Assembly: GCF_047920995.1 (NCBI RefSeq)
Contig: NZ_JBLRWZ010000001.1
Location: 1-64,000 of the forward strand
From: Aliidiomarina sp047920995
Lineage (GTDB): Bacteria; Pseudomonadota; Gammaproteobacteria; Enterobacterales; Alteromonadaceae
DNA length: 64,000 bases
Direction: 5' to 3'
Under the pieces are notes generated by a model. The model ran no database searches. It saw only the letters and a list, made by a program, of their open reading frames with translations, and had not been told where the DNA came from. Below are positions 15,353 to 23,647 of this stretch, piece after piece. Within the stretch, counting starts at the first letter, position 1; the number at the start of each line of letters is the position of its first letter. A program made the position numbers and the translations under genes.

Positions 15353-16261
15353 CTAAGCGCCGCCTGATTCCCAACCGGTAGCACGTAAGCGCGCATTACT
15401 AAGGCGTTTATTGCCCCGCGGGCCAACTTCATTTGAGGTTGGTAACTGTGCGAGCAGCGTATTGGCATCCAAATCGAGTTCATGGGCCAGTTGGCGTACA
15501 TAATTTTCGCCGTACAGTGGCGTATCTTCACAGGCAATGTACACCTCATCGAGCTCGGCACCCATGAAGCTTTGCAAGGCAAGATGCTCTAAAGCGCCGG
15601 CTAAATCATCGGCATGAATACGGTTATGCCAAGTAGGGGTAATGGTATAATTCCCCTCTCGCAGTGCCTGATACATACGTTCCCGGCCCGGCCCGTAAAT
15701 CCCGGCAGCACGCACAATTACGCTATTCAGCGCGCTTTCACGCAACGCATTTTCCGCTGCTAATAGCATTTTGCCGGTTTCCGAATCCGGCTCGGTAAGC
15801 GAATTTTCATCCACCCAATTGCCATCGCGTTGGCCATACACGCTGGTGCTCCCTACATACAGGATGAGTGGTTGATAGTTATCACTTACTTGCGCGGATA
15901 ACTGCTGCACAAGATGTTGCACTGGCACCACATAACCTTGTTGATAACCTTCGCCGCTGTACGAGCTTGGCGTAAGGGTAAGCACAACTAAATCCCAATC
16001 TTCGGCCAACAACTCGGTAAAGGTTTCCGCGTGCTGTAAATCCCCTGCACGAACATCTACACCCGCAACTGCAATAGCGCGTTCTGGTTTGCGCCGCACA
16101 CCGGTAACCGCGAAGCCAATCTCTTGTAATAACGGCGCCAAGCGGCTTGCTATATCACCATAACCGAGTAACAACGCGCGTGGTTGCTCGTCATCAGCGT
16201 AAATTTCACCATGCTCTACACCACAGTGATCATCATTCTCGAGTTCATGTTCTGATTGCAT
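15353..16261 (-). CDS. YeeZ-like NAD-dependent epimerase/SDR-family protein
   Basis: A 302-residue atypical short-chain dehydrogenase/epimerase. The Rossmann glycine motif LLGYGDIASRL lies near residue 32, later than usual because of an acidic, low-complexity 25-residue N-terminal extension (SEHELENDDHCG...). YVGSTSVYGQ carries the YxxxN-like substrate segment, and IVRAAGIYGPGRE is the usual downstream block. It resembles E. coli YeeZ, whose substrate is not established. A start inside the extension cannot be excluded. Confidence 0.72.
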   Translation of the reverse strand: MQSEHELENDDHCGVEHGEIYADDEQPRALLLGYGDIASRLAPLLQEIGFAVTGVRRKPERAIAVAGVDVRAGDLQHAETFTELLAEDWDLVVLTLTPSSYSGEGYQQGYVVPVQHLVQQLSAQVSDNYQPLILYVGSTSVYGQRDGNWVDENSLTEPDSETGKMLLAAENALRESALNSVIVRAAGIYGPGRERMYQALREGNYTITPTWHNRIHADDLAGALEHLALQSFMGAELDEVYIACEDTPLYGENYVRQLAHELDLDANTLLAQLPTSNEVGPRGNKRLSNARLRATGWESGGA

Positions 16262-16304
16262 AAACGATCCTTATACCTGTATTCAGTTTTTGCTGTTAGT
16301 ACGC

Positions 16305-16332
16305 AAAACGCAGCACCGAAGCGCTGCGTTTT
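16305..16332 (-). terminator. Terminator-like hairpin downstream of nadA
   Basis: Perfect 10-bp arms AAAACGCAGC / GCTGCGTTTT with an 8-nt loop lie 37 bp after the nadA stop. The T-tract is short but embedded in the stem end, and the hairpin is symmetric enough to work on either strand. Confidence 0.6.
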
Positions 16333-16368
16333 ACTTTACTCTTAAACTGCATAAAATTCCGCAGTATC

Positions 16369-17415
16369 TTATTTCTTAGTTAGGGTTTTGGCGAAATCCA
16401 ACATCCGATTCAACGGCTGCATCGCGCGCTCCCCAAGCGCTGCATCTACATGAATTTCATGCATTGCACCACCGTGCACTAGGGCGTTCTCAATCGCCGC
16501 TAAGCCATTCATCGCCATCCAAGGGCAATGGGCACAGCTTCGGCACGTAGCGCCGTTACCGCCGGTTGGAGCCTCTACAAACACCTTCTCTGGAGATAGC
16601 TGCTGCATTTTATAAAAGATACCTTTATCGGTAGCTACAATAAAATGCTCATGCGGCAATTCTTGGCTAGCTTTAATCAGCTGTGAAGTAGAGCCTACCG
16701 CATCGGCCATATCAACAATGGCTTGGGGGGATTCCGGATGCACCAACACCGCCGCTTCTGGATGTTGCTGTTTCAGTTGGCGCAAGGAATTGGCTTTAAA
16801 TTCATCATGCACGATACAGGCACCCTGCCAAAGCACCATATCGGCGCCAGTTTTCTTAGCGAGGTATCCACCCAAATGGCGATCTGGTGCCCACAGTATT
16901 TTTTCGCCTTGGCTATCGAGGTGCTCAATCAACTCTACTGCAATTGATGAAGTAACCACCCAATCCGCCCGCGCTTTTACCGCTGCTGAGGTATTTGCAT
17001 ACACCACCACTGTGTGATCGGGATGCTGATCACAAAACGCTGAGAATTCTTCAATTGGGCAGCCTAAATCGAGCGAGCACGTAGCTTCTAGGGTAGGCAT
17101 TAACACCGTTTTTTCTGGCGTAAGGATTTTCGCGGTTTCGCCCATAAAGCGAACCCCGGCCACAATCAGCGTTTGCGCATCATGGGTTGCACCGAAGCGC
17201 GCCATTTCTAGAGAATCGGCAACACACCCGCCGGTTTCTTCAGCTAAAGCCTGAATTTCCGGATCGGTATAATAATGGGCTACCAGAACTGCATTTTTCT
17301 CTACTAAAAGTGCTTTAATGCGTTCACGGTGTGCCTGCTTCTCCGCATCGCTGAGCGGCTTTGGCTTCGCTGGGAAATCAAACTCCAACGGAGCTATTAC
17401 TTGTGTTTGCGCCAT
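16369..17415 (-). CDS. nadA: Quinolinate synthase A
   Basis: NadA condenses iminoaspartate with dihydroxyacetone phosphate to quinolinate in NAD biosynthesis and carries a [4Fe-4S] cluster. The 348-residue protein shows VAHYYTDPEIQALA, FMGETAKIL, NTSAAVKA and HPES. Candidate cluster cysteines are in TCSLDLGCPIEE, WQGACIVHDEF and TCRSCAHCPWMAMN. Start ATG 17415 is preferred over the in-frame ATG 17433 because GGAGAG lies 7 nt upstream. It is transcribed separately from the tRNA upstream. Confidence 0.93.
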   Translation of the reverse strand: MAQTQVIAPLEFDFPAKPKPLSDAEKQAHRERIKALLVEKNAVLVAHYYTDPEIQALAEETGGCVADSLEMARFGATHDAQTLIVAGVRFMGETAKILTPEKTVLMPTLEATCSLDLGCPIEEFSAFCDQHPDHTVVVYANTSAAVKARADWVVTSSIAVELIEHLDSQGEKILWAPDRHLGGYLAKKTGADMVLWQGACIVHDEFKANSLRQLKQQHPEAAVLVHPESPQAIVDMADAVGSTSQLIKASQELPHEHFIVATDKGIFYKMQQLSPEKVFVEAPTGGNGATCRSCAHCPWMAMNGLAAIENALVHGGAMHEIHVDAALGERAMQPLNRMLDFAKTLTKK

Positions 17416-17482
17416 AACTCTCCACACACTCATTTACAAGGGCGGGTATTATAGCTCTTATGCGCTGGGAAATCGAGAAAGA

Positions 17483-17558
17483 TGGTGGGTCGTGCAGGAT
17501 TCGAACCTGCGACCAATTGATTAAAAGTCAACTGCTCTACCAACTGAGCTAACGACCC
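17483..17558 (-). tRNA. tRNA-Lys, anticodon TTT
   Basis: A 76-nt cloverleaf on the minus strand. Acceptor GGGTCGT pairs with ACGACCC, the discriminator is A, and CCA is encoded (17483-17485). The D-arm has AGCTCAGTTGGTAGAGC, the anticodon loop is CTTTTAA with TTT at 17523-17525, and the T-arm is GCAGGTTCGAATCCTGC. Confidence 0.97.
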
Positions 17559-17601
17559 ACTGCCAAACTGTGTTCCCACTTTGCTGTGGCAACGGCGGCA
17601 T

Positions 17602-17629
17602 AGTTTACTGAAATCTCGCTTCGGTGCAA
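17602..17629 (-). promoter_or_regulatory. Predicted promoter of tRNA-Lys
   Basis: On the minus strand, -35 TTGCAC (17624-17629) and -10 TAAACT (17602-17607) are 16 nt apart. The -10 box is followed by a GC-rich discriminator, as expected for a stable-RNA promoter, about 45 nt upstream of the mature tRNA. Confidence 0.5.
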
Positions 17630-17733
17630 GAAAAAAACCGCCGATACTTGGCATTTTTTGCAATTACTGGTGCTTTCGCTCGGAAATTAACCGAAATCGT
17701 GTTTTTTCTAACTTTTCTTTAACTTTCTGCTGC

Positions 17734-18504
17734 TTATAACCCTTCCAACTGCCGCGCTGCCATTCCCGCTTCAGTGGAATTTGGATACTCAGAGCGCACT
17801 TGATTGAAGAATCGACGCGCTCTATCGCGGTTGTTCTGGTTTGCTGCAATAAGGCCTAGTTTTAAAATACAATCCGCTCTTTTGCTTGAATCAGGGAATT
17901 GCTCTACTACGGTAGTAAAGTGCGTAATCGCATCTGGGTAGTTTTCTTGGGCGTAGTATAGCTGCCCCAGCCAATAATGCGCGTTACTGGTGTAAGAAGA
18001 ACCTGGGTACGTTTCTAAGAACGAATGAAATAAAGGTATTGCTTGATCATAATTACGTTCTTGTAGCACCAGCGCCACCGCACGGTCATAATCCGCATTT
18101 TCACTACGGTTTTCAGAAAAACTCACGCTACTCGTTGTTAAGCTTGGTGCTGCGGTTGTTGCACTCGCCCCAGCGCCGGAACGTAACTGTTCCGCTAAAC
18201 GATCTAACTCTTGGTAGATATCGCGTTGCCGCTGCAATATTTGCTCTAATTGATGCGCATGCTCTTCAGCAGTGCCCCGCAAATCACTCAGTTCACGCTG
18301 CAAACGGTTCAGTTGTTCCATCATTTCAGCCTGGCCCTGAGTTCGGCCTGCGAGCATCCGCTCAAGCCTATCCAGCCGCTCTTGCACGGTTTCACTACCA
18401 CTTTGACCACTGGCACGAACTACTGGCGCACCTTGGCTGTATGCTGCAGTACTTACCAGCATGCCTGTTAAGCTGATGGCAATCACCAATCCTGAAAGTT
18501 TCAT
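17734..18504 (-). CDS. cpoB: CpoB (YbgF), periplasmic Tol-Pal-associated protein
   Basis: A 256-residue periplasmic protein at the end of the Tol-Pal operon. A signal peptide (cleavage near AYS-QG) is followed by a coiled-coil trimerisation segment with LDRLERML, QAEMMEQLNRLQRELSDL and LEQILQRQRDI up to about residue 108, a low-complexity linker, and three TPR units from about residue 137 (YDRAVALVLQERNYDQAI, AHYWLGQLYYAQENYPDA, LKLGLIAANQNNRDRA). In E. coli CpoB links TolA to PBP1B during septation. The length matches the family. Confidence 0.92.
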   Translation of the reverse strand: MKLSGLVIAISLTGMLVSTAAYSQGAPVVRASGQSGSETVQERLDRLERMLAGRTQGQAEMMEQLNRLQRELSDLRGTAEEHAHQLEQILQRQRDIYQELDRLAEQLRSGAGASATTAAPSLTTSSVSFSENRSENADYDRAVALVLQERNYDQAIPLFHSFLETYPGSSYTSNAHYWLGQLYYAQENYPDAITHFTTVVEQFPDSSKRADCILKLGLIAANQNNRDRARRFFNQVRSEYPNSTEAGMAARQLEGL

Positions 18505-18534
18505 CTATTCTGATTCCCGTTCTATGGGTAATTA

Positions 18535-18560
18535 AAAGCGCTACGTGAATAACGCGCTTT
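18535..18560 (-). terminator. Possible attenuator/terminator between pal and cpoB
   Basis: Arms AAAGCGC (18535-18541) and GCGCTTT (18554-18560) form a hairpin in the 159-bp gap between pal and cpoB. On the minus strand it is followed only by TAATT, so it may be a weak terminator or an mRNA-processing hairpin that lowers cpoB expression. Confidence 0.3.
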
Positions 18561-18663
18561 GCTTTTACCTAACAACACAAACAGCGATGCCGAAAGTTAC
18601 CTTTCAGCAAAGCTGCTTGCTTGAACTAAACCTACTTACGCACTTGCATGTACGCAGCCGAGC

Positions 18664-19212
18664 TTAGTATACCAATACTGCCCGACGGTTTTGCGACCAT
18701 GCACGTTCGTTGTTGCCGCGTGCTAATGGTTTCTCTTCACCAAATGATACCGTGGTAATTTGTGAAGATAATACACCTAGATTACGCATGTAAGCTGCGG
18801 TTGCATTTGCACGGCGTTCACCTAATGCAATGTTGTACTCTGGCGTACCGCGCTCGTCTGTGTGGCCTTCAATTACCACGGTAACTGATGGGTTACGCAC
18901 TAAATAATCAGCATGCGCCGCTAACAATTCAGCAAATTCGCTACGGATATCTGAAGTATCAAAATCAAAATAGATTACTTGATCTTGGCGCAACTCTGCA
19001 TACCGCTCTTGGCGCTGCTCTTCCGGGCTAAGTTGACGATCTGCTGCGCCAGTTTGCACACCAGAAGGCGCACGCCCATCACCGGTGGTACCTGTGGTGC
19101 TGCTGTCTACATCGCTATCTGGCGAGCTTGAACATGCTGCTAAGGTTGCGATCGATACGGTTAACGCTAACGCTTTTACTAATTTATTTAACTGCACATT
19201 TTGTAACTGCAT
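18664..19212 (-). CDS. pal: Peptidoglycan-associated lipoprotein Pal
   Basis: A 182-residue outer-membrane lipoprotein with lipobox LAAC near Cys27, a Ser/Gly/Thr-rich linker, then an OmpA-type peptidoglycan-binding domain (VIYFDFDTSDIR, HADYLVRNP, VIEGHTDERGTPEYNIALGERRA given in parts as EGHTDERGTPEYN and GERRANA). Pal anchors the outer membrane to peptidoglycan and receives TolB in the Tol-Pal cycle. It lies between tolB and cpoB as usual. Confidence 0.95.
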   Translation of the reverse strand: MQLQNVQLNKLVKALALTVSIATLAACSSSPDSDVDSSTTGTTGDGRAPSGVQTGAADRQLSPEEQRQERYAELRQDQVIYFDFDTSDIRSEFAELLAAHADYLVRNPSVTVVIEGHTDERGTPEYNIALGERRANATAAYMRNLGVLSSQITTVSFGEEKPLARGNNERAWSQNRRAVLVY

Positions 19213-19360
19213 GGGTACGATCCTGTTCTAAAGTTATGAAATGAATCTAAGTGTGTTTCTATCCATTGTAAAACCGCAGGCTACTTTATTTTTTCCGTGT
19301 AAACCGAGTTGCTTGAATCATTTACTCATTATTTGCGATCAAAATATCACGTTTTCTCAA

Positions 19361-20725
19361 TTAGAGAAATGGGGACCAAGCAGGCCCCTTCACTTCACCA
19401 TCACGAGAAGGTAAACGTGCACGGAAGCGGCCATCCATTGATACCAACGCTAACACTTGCTTACCGTTATAAGTAGTACTATAGATGATCATGCTACCGT
19501 TTGGTGCCACGCTTGGCGATTCATCCAAGCTGGTTTCCGTGAGGATCTGGAAATTGCCGCTTGGATAATCTTGCCGACCAATGTGGAACTTCCCATTATC
19601 ACGATTAACAACAACTAAGCCGCGCCCATCTGGGGTAACTACCCCACCAAGGTTAGCTTCACCCGTAAAGGTTACCCGGCGAATACGCTTGGAATCGAGA
19701 TCTACCCGATACGTTTGCGCGCGCCCACCTCGTTCAGAGGTAAACACTAGTGAATTACCATCTGGTGTCCAGTAGGGTTCGGTATCGATGCGCCAATGAT
19801 CGGTGATTTGCTCCAAGCGGCGGCTGGCAATATCCATAATGTAGATATTCGGTGCGCCATCTTTAGAAAGTACCATCGCCATACGCCGGCCATCTGGCGA
19901 CCATGCTGGCGAACCGTTTATACCTGGGAACGAAGTTAATTTTTCACGCTGGGTAGTATAAATATCCTGCATAAAAATTTCTGGCCGGCCGTTCTCGAAA
20001 CTCACATAAGCTAAACGATTCCCATCTGGTGACCAAGTTGGTGACATTAATGGCTGTGGCGAGCGCAACAAAACCCGTTCGTTATAGCCATCGTAATCAC
20101 TTACCATCAAGTGATATGGGTTTTCTAAATCGAGATCAACATAAATATAGGCAATGCGAGTAAGAAACGCGCCGCGCTCGCCGGTTAACGCCTCATACAC
20201 TACATCAGAAATGCGGTGCGCATACTGGCGGAACTGATTCGGGTTTACTACCGAGCTACGCCCTTCAATCACATGATCATTACTATCTACTAGCTGGCCA
20301 TCTACCAGTGCTTGCGCAGTACCGCCGGTAATCTGGCCACGCAGCGGGTCGATAAGCTCGTAGGTAACCTGATAACGATCACCCGATAACACACTCACCT
20401 CGCCCACTAGCATGGCCTCAATCCCTAAGCGGGCCCATACTGAATAATCACTTACTTCAGTATCTTTACCAGGAAAGCTTGGCATATCGCGCGAAGAAAT
20501 TGGGTTGAAGCGCCCACTACGGCGTAAATCAGCCACGATAATTTCCGCAAAATCATAAGGGGCTTCGCCTTCACCTAGCCATTGAAATGGCACCACAGCC
20601 AGCGGCCGAGCGCTATCTTGGCCCTCGGTGATAACGATTTCTAGCGTGCTTTGCGCTTGTGCTGTGTTGGCAGTAAAGGCCAACGCAGCAAACACAACTA
20701 TCCAACCTGTCAGTAATCGTTTCAT
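19361..20725 (-). CDS. tolB: Tol-Pal system protein TolB
   Basis: A 454-residue periplasmic protein. A signal peptide ends near NTAQAQS, an N-terminal alpha/beta domain (PFQWLGEGEAPYDFAEII) follows, and then a six-bladed beta-propeller with repeated P-W/A-SPDG motifs (SPTWSPDGNRLAYVS, SPAWSPDGRRMAMV, PYWTPDGNSLVFTS). TolB binds Pal and the TolA C-terminus. It is in operon between tolA (11 bp upstream) and pal (148 bp downstream). Confidence 0.95.
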   Translation of the reverse strand: MKRLLTGWIVVFAALAFTANTAQAQSTLEIVITEGQDSARPLAVVPFQWLGEGEAPYDFAEIIVADLRRSGRFNPISSRDMPSFPGKDTEVSDYSVWARLGIEAMLVGEVSVLSGDRYQVTYELIDPLRGQITGGTAQALVDGQLVDSNDHVIEGRSSVVNPNQFRQYAHRISDVVYEALTGERGAFLTRIAYIYVDLDLENPYHLMVSDYDGYNERVLLRSPQPLMSPTWSPDGNRLAYVSFENGRPEIFMQDIYTTQREKLTSFPGINGSPAWSPDGRRMAMVLSKDGAPNIYIMDIASRRLEQITDHWRIDTEPYWTPDGNSLVFTSERGGRAQTYRVDLDSKRIRRVTFTGEANLGGVVTPDGRGLVVVNRDNGKFHIGRQDYPSGNFQILTETSLDESPSVAPNGSMIIYSTTYNGKQVLALVSMDGRFRARLPSRDGEVKGPAWSPFL

Positions 20726-20736
20726 CTTTACTCCAA

Positions 20737-21660
20737 TTAATTAAACTGCGGTTCTACTCGCAAGCGGAAACTACGTAATTGTTCATACACGTCTGGGTCT
20801 TCCGATATTGGCAAATTACCGGCACGTAACACTGCTGCGCGGGCGGAATCACATACTGCCCGATCGCCTTCCCCTACTTGTACATTGGTTACAAATCCAT
20901 CTCGCGCCATACTAATGGTAAGTACGCAGGATTTACCACGCATACTCGCATCAGTAATCCAGTTCCGCTGAATTGCGCTGCGAATCAATGCTTGATAACG
21001 CTCTACTTCTGTTAACACTCGTTGTTGCCGCGCTTGGTTACGTTGCGCTTGTTCTTGCGCTAAGCGCTCTTGTAACTGCCGCTCACGCTCGGCTCGCTCG
21101 CGCGCTGCTTGTTCTTGCGCGCGCCGCTCCGCTTCTAAGCGCTCGCGCTCTTCTTGTGCTTTGCGTTCAGCTTCTTGCTGCTGGCGTAATCGCTCGGCAG
21201 CTTCTTCCCGTTGCCGCTCGGCTTCTGCCTGCTCACGTTGCGCCTGCTCGCGCTCACGGCGGGCTTGCTCTGCGGCACGCTCACGCTCCGCAGCCACTTC
21301 TCGCGCGCGCTGTTCTTCGCGCTGGCGCCGTTGTTCTGCTTCCCGTGCTCGCCGTTCTATATCAGCAACACGCTGTTGCTCGGCACGCCGTTCCGCTTCG
21401 CGCTGATCACGAATACGTTGTACTTGTGCTTCTACCGCCGCTTGCTCTACCGCTACCGCACGCACAATTTCTTGTGGCGCGGGGGTAACCTCACTAATAC
21501 TCGGGCTACTTAATTGCGGTGAATCTTTTGGGGCTGGGGTAAATTCCATACTCACCACCATCGCCCCTACTAACCCTACATGCAGCAGTACAGAATAGCC
21601 TACTGGTTTCCAAGCTACATTCTTGCTCAGCTGCGGCATGCGCAAACGTTTCTTCGCCAT
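20737..21660 (-). CDS. tolA: Tol-Pal system protein TolA
   Basis: A 307-residue inner-membrane protein. One trans-membrane helix lies near residues 18-38 (PVGYSVLLHVGLVGAMVVS). A long Glu/Arg/Ala/Gln-rich helical domain (about 70-215) spans the periplasm. The C-terminal TolA domain (about 220-307) contains YQALIRSAIQRNW and CVLTISMARDGFV. It transmits the TolQR proton-motive signal to Pal/TolB. The repetitive helical region creates long open frames on the opposite strand, which I treat as spurious. Confidence 0.94.
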   Translation of the reverse strand: MAKKRLRMPQLSKNVAWKPVGYSVLLHVGLVGAMVVSMEFTPAPKDSPQLSSPSISEVTPAPQEIVRAVAVEQAAVEAQVQRIRDQREAERRAEQQRVADIERRAREAEQRRQREEQRAREVAAERERAAEQARREREQAQREQAEAERQREEAAERLRQQQEAERKAQEERERLEAERRAQEQAARERAERERQLQERLAQEQAQRNQARQQRVLTEVERYQALIRSAIQRNWITDASMRGKSCVLTISMARDGFVTNVQVGEGDRAVCDSARAAVLRAGNLPISEDPDVYEQLRSFRLRVEPQFN

Positions 21661-21663
21661 TAC

Positions 21664-22092
21664 TTACTCCGGCGGCCGGGTCATGAGGCCTACACGTTCA
21701 GCCCCAGCGCGCTGCAACAATACCATCAGTTGCAGTACCTGATTATACGAAACGGCGCCATCGCCACGCACTACAACTGGCGTTTCAGGTTCTAGTTGCA
21801 AATGCGCTGCCACTAAGGTGGCCACATCGGCAGCCGACATGGCTTGTTCCTGATCGCCACCAATGTTGATGTAGTAGTTCCCCTCGGCATCTACCGAGGC
21901 CACTAACGGCAATTTGCCATCATCGTTAATAGGTTCGGCACTCGCTTGCGGCAAATCTACATCTACCCCTTGGGTAATTAAAGGTGCGGTTACCATGAAA
22001 ATAATCAGTAGCACCAACATAACGTCAATGTAGGGCACTACATTAATTTCCGATACCGGTTTTTTGCGCCGCCGCGCAATAAAGGCTTCCAT
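21664..22092 (-). CDS. tolR: Tol-Pal system protein TolR
   Basis: A 142-residue ExbD/TolR-family protein: short cytoplasmic N-terminus, one trans-membrane helix with the proton-conducting aspartate in INVVPYIDVMLVLLIIFMV (first Asp after PYI), then a periplasmic domain. It lies 2 bp after tolQ and 3 bp before tolA, so translation is likely coupled. Confidence 0.95.
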   Translation of the reverse strand: MEAFIARRRKKPVSEINVVPYIDVMLVLLIIFMVTAPLITQGVDVDLPQASAEPINDDGKLPLVASVDAEGNYYINIGGDQEQAMSAADVATLVAAHLQLEPETPVVVRGDGAVSYNQVLQLMVLLQRAGAERVGLMTRPPE

Positions 22093-22094
22093 AG

Positions 22095-22796
22095 TTAGGC
22101 CTCCTGCTCCCGCAACGGTGAAGGTGCAGGTGCTGATGACACAACTTGGCGCTGCAATATACCAGTGAATTCTTCGGCGAAGTTGATGTAGTTACCATCA
22201 ATTACGCCTACTTGGTTGGCGAATTTGTTATACGCAATAACAGCTGGAATTGCCGCGAACAAACCCATTGCGGTTGCTATCAATGCTTCAGCAATCCCAG
22301 GCGCTACCATTTGTAAGGTTGCTTGTTGCACGCTACCAAGGGCGATAAAGGCATTCATGATGCCCCATACCGTACCGAACAAACCGATATATGGGCTAAT
22401 AGAACCAATGGTGGCTAGCACAGTTAAGTGCTTTTCTAAGCGGTCCATTTCCCGGCTATGCGCAACGCGCATGGCCCGCTGGGTGCCAGACATCACGCTC
22501 AAGTTATCCATGTTGCGAACCTGCCGTAACCGGGCAAACTCACGGAAACCACTATGAAATAAGTGCTCGGAGCCTTTTATTTTGCCGCCCTTCACAGAAA
22601 TTTCTTTATACAGTTTTGCGAGATCTACTCCCGACCAGAAGCGTTCTTCAAATTGGCTTGCTTCGCTTTGTGCCTGATCTAAAATTTTGCGGCGTTGGAA
22701 GATGAGTGCCCAAGATAAAATCGACATCAAAACCAACAGGATCATTACTGCTTTTACTACTAAGCTGGCTTCTAAAAATAAGCCAAGAAACGACAT
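22095..22796 (-). CDS. tolQ: Tol-Pal system protein TolQ
   Basis: A 233-residue MotA/TolQ/ExbB-family inner-membrane protein with three helices. The first is near residues 15-35, and the later pair contains LATIGSISPYIGLFGTVWGIM and GIAEALIATAMGLFAAIPAV. With TolR it forms the proton channel that energises TolA. I use ATG 22796, which has GGAAGC upstream and begins 2 bp inside the ybgC end; an in-frame GTG four codons upstream is possible. Confidence 0.94.
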   Translation of the reverse strand: MSFLGLFLEASLVVKAVMILLVLMSILSWALIFQRRKILDQAQSEASQFEERFWSGVDLAKLYKEISVKGGKIKGSEHLFHSGFREFARLRQVRNMDNLSVMSGTQRAMRVAHSREMDRLEKHLTVLATIGSISPYIGLFGTVWGIMNAFIALGSVQQATLQMVAPGIAEALIATAMGLFAAIPAVIAYNKFANQVGVIDGNYINFAEEFTGILQRQVVSSAPAPSPLREQEA

Positions 22797-22797
22797 A

Positions 22798-23202
22798 TCA
22801 GCTTCCACGCCTGATTACCTCTAAAATTTCCGCCGGTATTGCTACCGGTTTCATTGTTACTAAATTGACGCATGCTGCTTTGACTTCAGCAACACACAAT
22901 AATTCATCGCGCTGATTACTAATATTTTGCACGAAATCGATTGATGCACGGCCTATCTTTTCTGGTTCTACACTTACTTGCAGAGCATCATTAAAACGGG
23001 CTGGAGCACGTAAATCAAGCCCCACTTTGCGAACCACAAAACCGATTTTCGTAGTAAGCCAAGTATCTTGTTCAACCCCAAGCGCACGCAGCCATTCGGT
23101 GCGCGCTCGCTCACAGTATTTCAGATAGTTCGCATAATAAACAATGCCACCGGCATCGGTGTCTTCGTAGTAAATTCGTACGGGCCAGTAAAATGCTTGC
23201 AA
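22798..23202 (-). CDS. ybgC: YbgC acyl-CoA thioesterase of the tol-pal operon
   Basis: A 134-residue hot-dog-fold thioesterase. The catalytic Asp lies in YYEDTDAGGIVYYANYLKY near residue 16. It is the first gene of the Tol-Pal operon, as in most gammaproteobacteria. The family hydrolyses acyl-CoA (short-chain or long-chain depending on the species) and has been linked to phospholipid metabolism. The gap upstream is the gene-free region at 23203-23647. Confidence 0.93.
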   Translation of the reverse strand: MQAFYWPVRIYYEDTDAGGIVYYANYLKYCERARTEWLRALGVEQDTWLTTKIGFVVRKVGLDLRAPARFNDALQVSVEPEKIGRASIDFVQNISNQRDELLCVAEVKAACVNLVTMKPVAIPAEILEVIRRGS

Positions 23203-23430
23203 ACTCTACTCCTAAGCGCGTTGCTTTTATTATTGCTTTTCAGTTTCTGAGTAGCAGGCAAACACTATACCTGAAGAAAAATCGGAAATGTAGGGATATT
23301 GGGGGCTTCGGCATGGCTGATTAGCGTAAATATTAGTTAAATCATCGAATGTGTTCATAAGAGTTTTTCTTATCTATCTAAAAACAACCAATCGTTCAGG
23401 AGCCTTATTTATAGGGCGCTAAATCAACTT

Positions 23431-23475
23431 GTTATGGAATTGTTGCTTATATCTTAAGCGTAACAATTCCATAAC
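23431..23475. repeat. Long inverted repeat (45-nt hairpin)
   Basis: Perfect 14-bp arms GTTATGGAATTGTT (23431-23444) and AACAATTCCATAAC (23462-23475) enclose a second stem GCTTA / TAAGC (23445-23449, 23455-23459). It has no T-tract, so it is not a standard terminator. It ends 39 bp before the -35 box of the candidate small RNA and could be an operator for a dimeric regulator or a structured RNA end. Confidence 0.7.
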
Positions 23476-23514
23476 ACATTAATTTTTGTAATCCGAAGTG
23501 GTAGTTTTTCTCGT

Positions 23515-23542
23515 TTGATACTGGTCTGATATCTCTTATAAT
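23515..23542 (+). promoter_or_regulatory. Strong sigma-70-like promoter of a candidate small RNA
   Basis: -35 TTGATA (23515-23520), 16-nt spacer, -10 TATAAT (23537-23542, perfect consensus). Initiation is predicted near 23549. The flanking genes ybgC and ruvB are both on the minus strand, so this promoter serves neither. Confidence 0.65.
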
Positions 23543-23548
23543 ACGCAT

Positions 23549-23642
23549 CGTGTTCAAGGCAAACCCTTGGCAAACGAATTTAAGTTTTCCTCCTTGTTGT
23601 TGTTACAACTTTTGCCCGCTCCCCCCGAGCGGGCTTTTTTTT
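23549..23642 (+). ncRNA. Candidate small RNA, about 94 nt
   Basis: The unit runs from a consensus promoter to a strong intrinsic terminator and contains no credible open reading frame with a ribosome-binding site. Between them lie CAAGG-CAAAC-CCTTG (a possible small stem) and an unstructured U/G-rich stretch (TTTTCCTCCTTGTTGTTGTTAC, given here as TTTTCCTCC followed by TTGTTGTTG). That stretch could pair with Shine-Dalgarno regions, since CCTCC is anti-SD-complementary. It does not look like 6S, Spot 42, RyhB, GcvB or CsrB as I know them. Expression is inferred, not shown. Confidence 0.55.
23614..23642 (+). terminator. Terminator of the candidate small RNA
   Basis: GCCCGCTC-CCCCC-GAGCGGGC followed by eight T residues on the plus strand. 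On the minus strand the hairpin is followed by AAAAG, so it is not the terminator of ybgC or a ruvB leader element. It ends 6 bp before the ruvB stop codon. Confidence 0.85.
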
Positions 23643-23647
23643 GCCTG

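Larger units (their letters stand above)
23203..23647. other. Gene-free interval between ybgC and ruvB
   Basis: The 445-bp interval contains no protein gene I can support. It holds an unassigned AT-rich upstream region for ybgC (about 23203-23400), a small hairpin at 23357-23373, a long perfect inverted repeat at 23431-23475 and a plus-strand promoter-to-terminator unit at 23515-23642. Confidence 0.8.

Noticed and set aside
20973..21513. Long plus-strand open frames across tolA (171, 100 and 81 codons).
   Set aside because: They are the mirror of the repetitive Glu/Arg/Ala/Gln coding region of tolA, have no ribosome sites and give low-complexity Leu/Ala/Arg products.
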